Source of the DNA: Balanoglossus misakiensis
Taxonomy: Eukaryota > Hemichordata
Reading direction: 5' to 3'
Length of the DNA stretch: 64,000 nt
Assembly: GCA_040954595.2 (NCBI GenBank)
Contig: JBECUI020000029.1
Coordinates: forward strand, 248,001-312,000
In this document: piece after piece, positions 60,246-64,000 of the stretch
Layout: each line of letters starts with the position of its first letter
Numbering within the stretch: the stretch's first letter is position 1
Made by a program: the position numbers and the translations under genes
The notes under the pieces: generated by a model
Told to the model about the DNA's origin: nothing
Database searches by the model: none
Seen by the model: only the letters and a program-made list of their open reading frames with translations

Positions 60246-60588
60246 TGTCAACACAGATGCCAGCATTCAAAAGGGGAGTGCCACCTGCTAAAATCAACTC
60301 ATCTGCTGTTGGCCCATTTTACCTGTGGCAACTGTTCAGAGGAGACAACGTTTATTCCGTGCAAGCCAACACGCAATGTTGGGGTCTACCTGTCAACACA
60401 GATGCAAGCATTCATGTGAGTGAGTATCAGGACTGACCTTGTATTTGCTGAATAATTCATAATGCCTATTTTAGAATTCTTAGAGGCATTTGGAGTTCAT
60501 TGCCTGGTCAACCAAACTACACCCCTTAACAGCTGAAACAAAATGCGTATTGTGTTCATTCATTCATTGCATCAATATATATAGGCAA
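60246..60588 (+). repeat. Diverged proto-satellite at module 3' end (module 3)
   Basis: This is the third copy of the ancestor-like satellite segment. The possible alternative nuclease exon would be 60257-60419. Confidence 0.75.
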
Positions 60589-60844
60589 CATGAGTATCAA
60601 GTAGCACTATTTGTTTACGATTGTATTCATGAAAACTTCCCACTAACAATTCCACAGTTAATATTGAACACATTTATCCAACAAGGTCAAAAGAAAAAGG
60701 GAATCTTCTGGTTCCAAAATACGCCACAAATGTGGGTCAACATACAGTGAAATATTATGGTGCTCAAATATGCAACATATCAAATCTGTCTCATCAAAGT
60801 CATGCTTTAAAAAAGAATTGAAAAGGTATTATTTATCCATTTGA
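60589..60844 (+). pseudogene. Relic of a LINE ORF2 C-terminus (module 3)
   Basis: It has the same lesions as the other two copies. Confidence 0.55.
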
Positions 60845-60888
60845 CTGCTGTATTTTCAGAAGGAAAACAAACTGAATTTGGTTTTTCA

Positions 60889-63800
60889 AGTACCTTATAT
60901 TTTCTGTAAAATAGACATTTAATTGGCAAGCCGTCCTGCATCAATTATTAATTGTGTACATGCACTAAAGCGCCCTCACTGCTGGGTGTGTTGTATGGTC
61001 TTTAACCCTGTTTCAAATTAGAGTACTTTCTGCAATTTCAAGACAGATCTTACGTGCCATTGGAGAGCTCCATTGACTGGTCATTCATACTGTTTTCATT
61101 CATTCATTGCGGCATCAATATATTTTATCTATTCTAGCCAAAGAGCTTGGCACCTGTTGAAATGAACTCATCTGCTGTGGGCCAGTTTATTGGTGGCAGT
61201 TGAGCTGAGGAGAGCACCTTCCTTCCCGGCACGCCACCAAGTAAAGTTCCACGCCGCCCACCACAGATGCCAGCATTCATTCATGCGAGTGAGTGTAATT
61301 GCAAATTTGCCTATTCTAGATCTGTAATGGAAATGGAGAAAGTACCTTATATTTTCTGTAAAATAGACATTTAATTGGCAAGCCGTCCTGCATCAATTAT
61401 TAATTGTGTACATGCACTAAAGCGCCCTCACTGCTGGGTGTGTTGTATGGTCTTTAACCCTGTTTCAAATTAGAGTACTTTCTGCAATTTCAAGACAGAT
61501 CTTACGTGCCATTGGAGAGCTCCATTGACTGGTCATTCATACTGTTTTCATTCATTCATTGCGGCATCAATATATTTTATCTATTCTAGCCAAAGAGCTT
61601 GGCACCTGTTGAAATGAACTCATCTGCTGTGGGCCAGTTTATTGGTGGCAGTTGAGCTGAGGAGAGCACCTTCCTTCCCGGCACGCCACCAAGTAAAGTT
61701 CCACGCCGCCCACCACAGATGCCAGCATTCATTCATGCGAGTGAGTGTAATTGCAAATTTGCCTATTCTAGATCTGTAATGGAAATGGAGAAAGTACCTT
61801 ATATTTTCTGTAAAATAGACATTTAATTGGCAAGCCGTCCTGCATCAATTATTAATTGTGTACATGCACTAAAGCGCCCTCACTGCTGGGTGTGTTGTAT
61901 GGTCTTTAACCCTGTTTCAAATTAGAGTACTTTCTGCAATTTCAAGACAGATCTTACGTGCCATTGGAGAGCTCCATTGACTGGTCATTCATACTGTTTT
62001 CATTCATTCATTGCGGCATCAATATATTTTATCTATTCTAGCCAAAGAGCTTGGCACCTGTTGAAATGAACTCATCTGCTGTGGGCCAGTTTATTGGTGG
62101 CAGTTGAGCTGAGGAGAGCACCTTCCTTCCCGGCACGCCACCAAGTAAAGTTCCACGCCGCCCACCACAGATGCCAGCATTCATTCATGCGAGTGAGTGT
62201 AATTGCAAATTTGCCTATTCTAGATCTGTAATGGAAATGGAGAAAGTACCTTATATTTTCTGTAAAATAGACATTTAATTGGCAAGCCGTCCTGCATCAA
62301 TTATTAATTGTGTACATGCACTAAAGCGCCCTCACTGCTGGGTGTGTTGTATGGTCTTTAACCCTGTTTCAAATTAGAGTACTTTCTGCAATTTCAAGAC
62401 AGATCTTACGTGCCATTGGAGAGCTCCATTGACTGGTCATTCATACTGTTTTCATTCATTCATTGCGGCATCAATATATTTTATCTATTCTAGCCAAAGA
62501 GCTTGGCACCTGTTGAAATGAACTCATCTGCTGTGGGCCAGTTTATTGGTGGCAGTTGAGCTGAGGAGAGCACCTTCCTTCCCGGCACGCCACCAAGTAA
62601 AGTTCCACGCCGCCCACCACAGATGCCAGCATTCATTCATGCGAGTGAGTGTAATTGCAAATTTGCCTATTCTAGATCTGTAATGGAAATGGAGAAAGTA
62701 CCTTATATTTTCTGTAAAATAGACATTTAATTGGCAAGCCGTCCTGCATCAATTATTAATTGTGTACATGCACTAAAGCGCCCTCACTGCTGGGTGTGTT
62801 GTATGGTCTTTAACCCTGTTTCAAATTAGAGTACTTTCTGCAATTTCAAGACAGATCTTACGTGCCATTGGAGAGCTCCATTGACTGGTCATTCATACTG
62901 TTTTCATTCATTCATTGCGGCATCAATATATTTTATCTATTCTAGCCAAAGAGCTTGGCACCTGTTGAAATGAACTCATCTGCTGTGGGCCAGTTTATTG
63001 GTGGCAGTTGAGCTGAGGAGAGCACCTTCCTTCCCGGCACGCCACCAAGTAAAGTTCCACGCCGCCCACCACAGATGCCAGCATTCATTCATGCGAGTGA
63101 GTGTAATTGCAAATTTGCCTATTCTAGATCTGTAATGGAAATGGAGAAAGTACCTTATATTTTCTGTAAAATAGACATTTAATTGGCAAGCCGTCCTGCA
63201 TCAATTATTAATTGTGTACATGCACTAAAGCGCCCTCACTGCTGGGTGTGTTGTATGGTCTTTAACCCTGTTTCAAATTAGAGTACTTTCTGCAATTTCA
63301 AGACAGATCTTACGTGCCATTGGAGAGCTCCATTGACTGGTCATTCATACTGTTTTCATTCATTCATTGCGGCATCAATATATTTTATCTATTCTAGCCA
63401 AAGAGCTTGGCACCTGTTGAAATGAACTCATCTGCTGTGGGCCAGTTTATTGGTGGCAGTTGAGCTGAGGAGAGCACCTTCTTTCCCGGCACGCCACCAA
63501 GTAAAGTTCCACGCCGCCCACCACAGATGCCAGCATTCATTCATGCGAGTGAGTGTAATTGCAAATTTGCCTATTTACGTGCCATTGGAGAGCTCCATTG
63601 ACTGGTCATTCATACTGTTTTCATTCATTCATTGCGGCATCAATATATTTTATCTATTCTAGCCAAAGAGCTTGGCACCTGTTGAAATGAACTCATCTGC
63701 TGTGGGCCAGTTTATTGGTGGCAGTTGAGCTGAGGAGAGCACCTTCCTTCCCGGCACGCCACCAAGTAAAGTTCCACGCCGCCCACCACAGATGCCAGCA

Positions 63801-64000
63801 TTCATTCATGCGAGTGAGTGTAATTGCAAATTTGCCTATTCTAGATCTGTAATGGAAATGGAGAAAGTACCTTATATTTTCTGTAAAATAGACATTTAAT
63901 TGGCAAGCCGTCCTGCATCAATTATTAATTGTGTACATGCACTAAAGCGCCCTCACTGCTGGGTGTGTTGTATGGTCTTTAACCCTGTTTCAAATTAGAG
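60889..64000 (+). repeat. Satellite array 3, cut by the window end
   Basis: It begins at the same agtacc boundary. L monomers are followed by one 265-bp S' (joint at ~63,575) and then L again. The order differs from the left parts of both array 1 (E joint at the sixth position) and array 2. Confidence 0.96.

Noticed and set aside
1-64000. tRNA, rRNA or other structured RNA genes
   Set aside because: I found no tRNA A/B-box pair with cloverleaf potential and no rRNA-like sequence by eye. A covariance-model scan would be needed to exclude small ones.

Overview
The window is eukaryotic and probably from an invertebrate or other lower metazoan. It shows GT-AG introns, TATA and AATAAA signals, Kozak-type start contexts, a foldback MITE, a decayed LINE end and long satellite arrays. 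I cannot name the species. No unique host DNA is visible: everything belongs to one macro-repeat, seen as three head-to-tail copies of an ~8.16 kb gene module, each followed by a satellite array.

Layout. Module 1 covers 1-7950, with its first ~204 bp outside the window. Array 1 is 7951-32200. Module 2 is 32201-40359 and array 2 is 40360-52729. Module 3 is 52730-60888 and array 3 runs from 60889 past the window end. The one complete macro-unit (32201-52729) is 20,529 bp; the step from module 1 to module 2 is ~32,404 bp, and the difference lies in satellite length. Modules 2 and 3 show no difference in the stretches I compared; module 1 differs by a few substitutions and homopolymer lengths.

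Each module carries four genes. (1) A minus-strand gene encodes the N-terminal, zinc-knuckle half of a DDE-like transposase, with a truncated duplicate beside it. (2) A divergent plus-strand gene starting 47 bp away encodes the catalytic half of the same transposase family. (3) A four-exon gene encodes a 280-aa protein joining a poxvirus D5/primase-C-terminal-like winged helix to a KMT5A-like SET methyltransferase domain. (4) A two-exon gene encodes a His-Cys box nuclease in which every zinc ligand and the catalytic His/Asn of I-PpoI can be matched at near-identical spacing. The nuclease ORF also contains a large perfect inverted repeat. The module ends with a diverged ancestor-like copy of the satellite and a LINE C-terminal relic.

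The arrays are built from a 452-bp monomer (L) and 274/275/265-bp monomers (S, E, S') that lack a 178-bp block. In array 1 these form a higher-order repeat of 18 monomers (6,526 bp) and an expanded version of 20 (7,243 bp). A 424-bp foldback element with 189-bp perfect arms sits at the same place near the right end of arrays 1 and 2.

Inference: the unit looks like a self-amplifying or parasitic tandem element. The transposase halves and the site-specific nuclease could move or recombine it, the winged-helix/SET protein could act on its chromatin, and the satellite was probably born from its own 3' end. A junction scar in each module suggests the units were already tandem before the present copies amplified.
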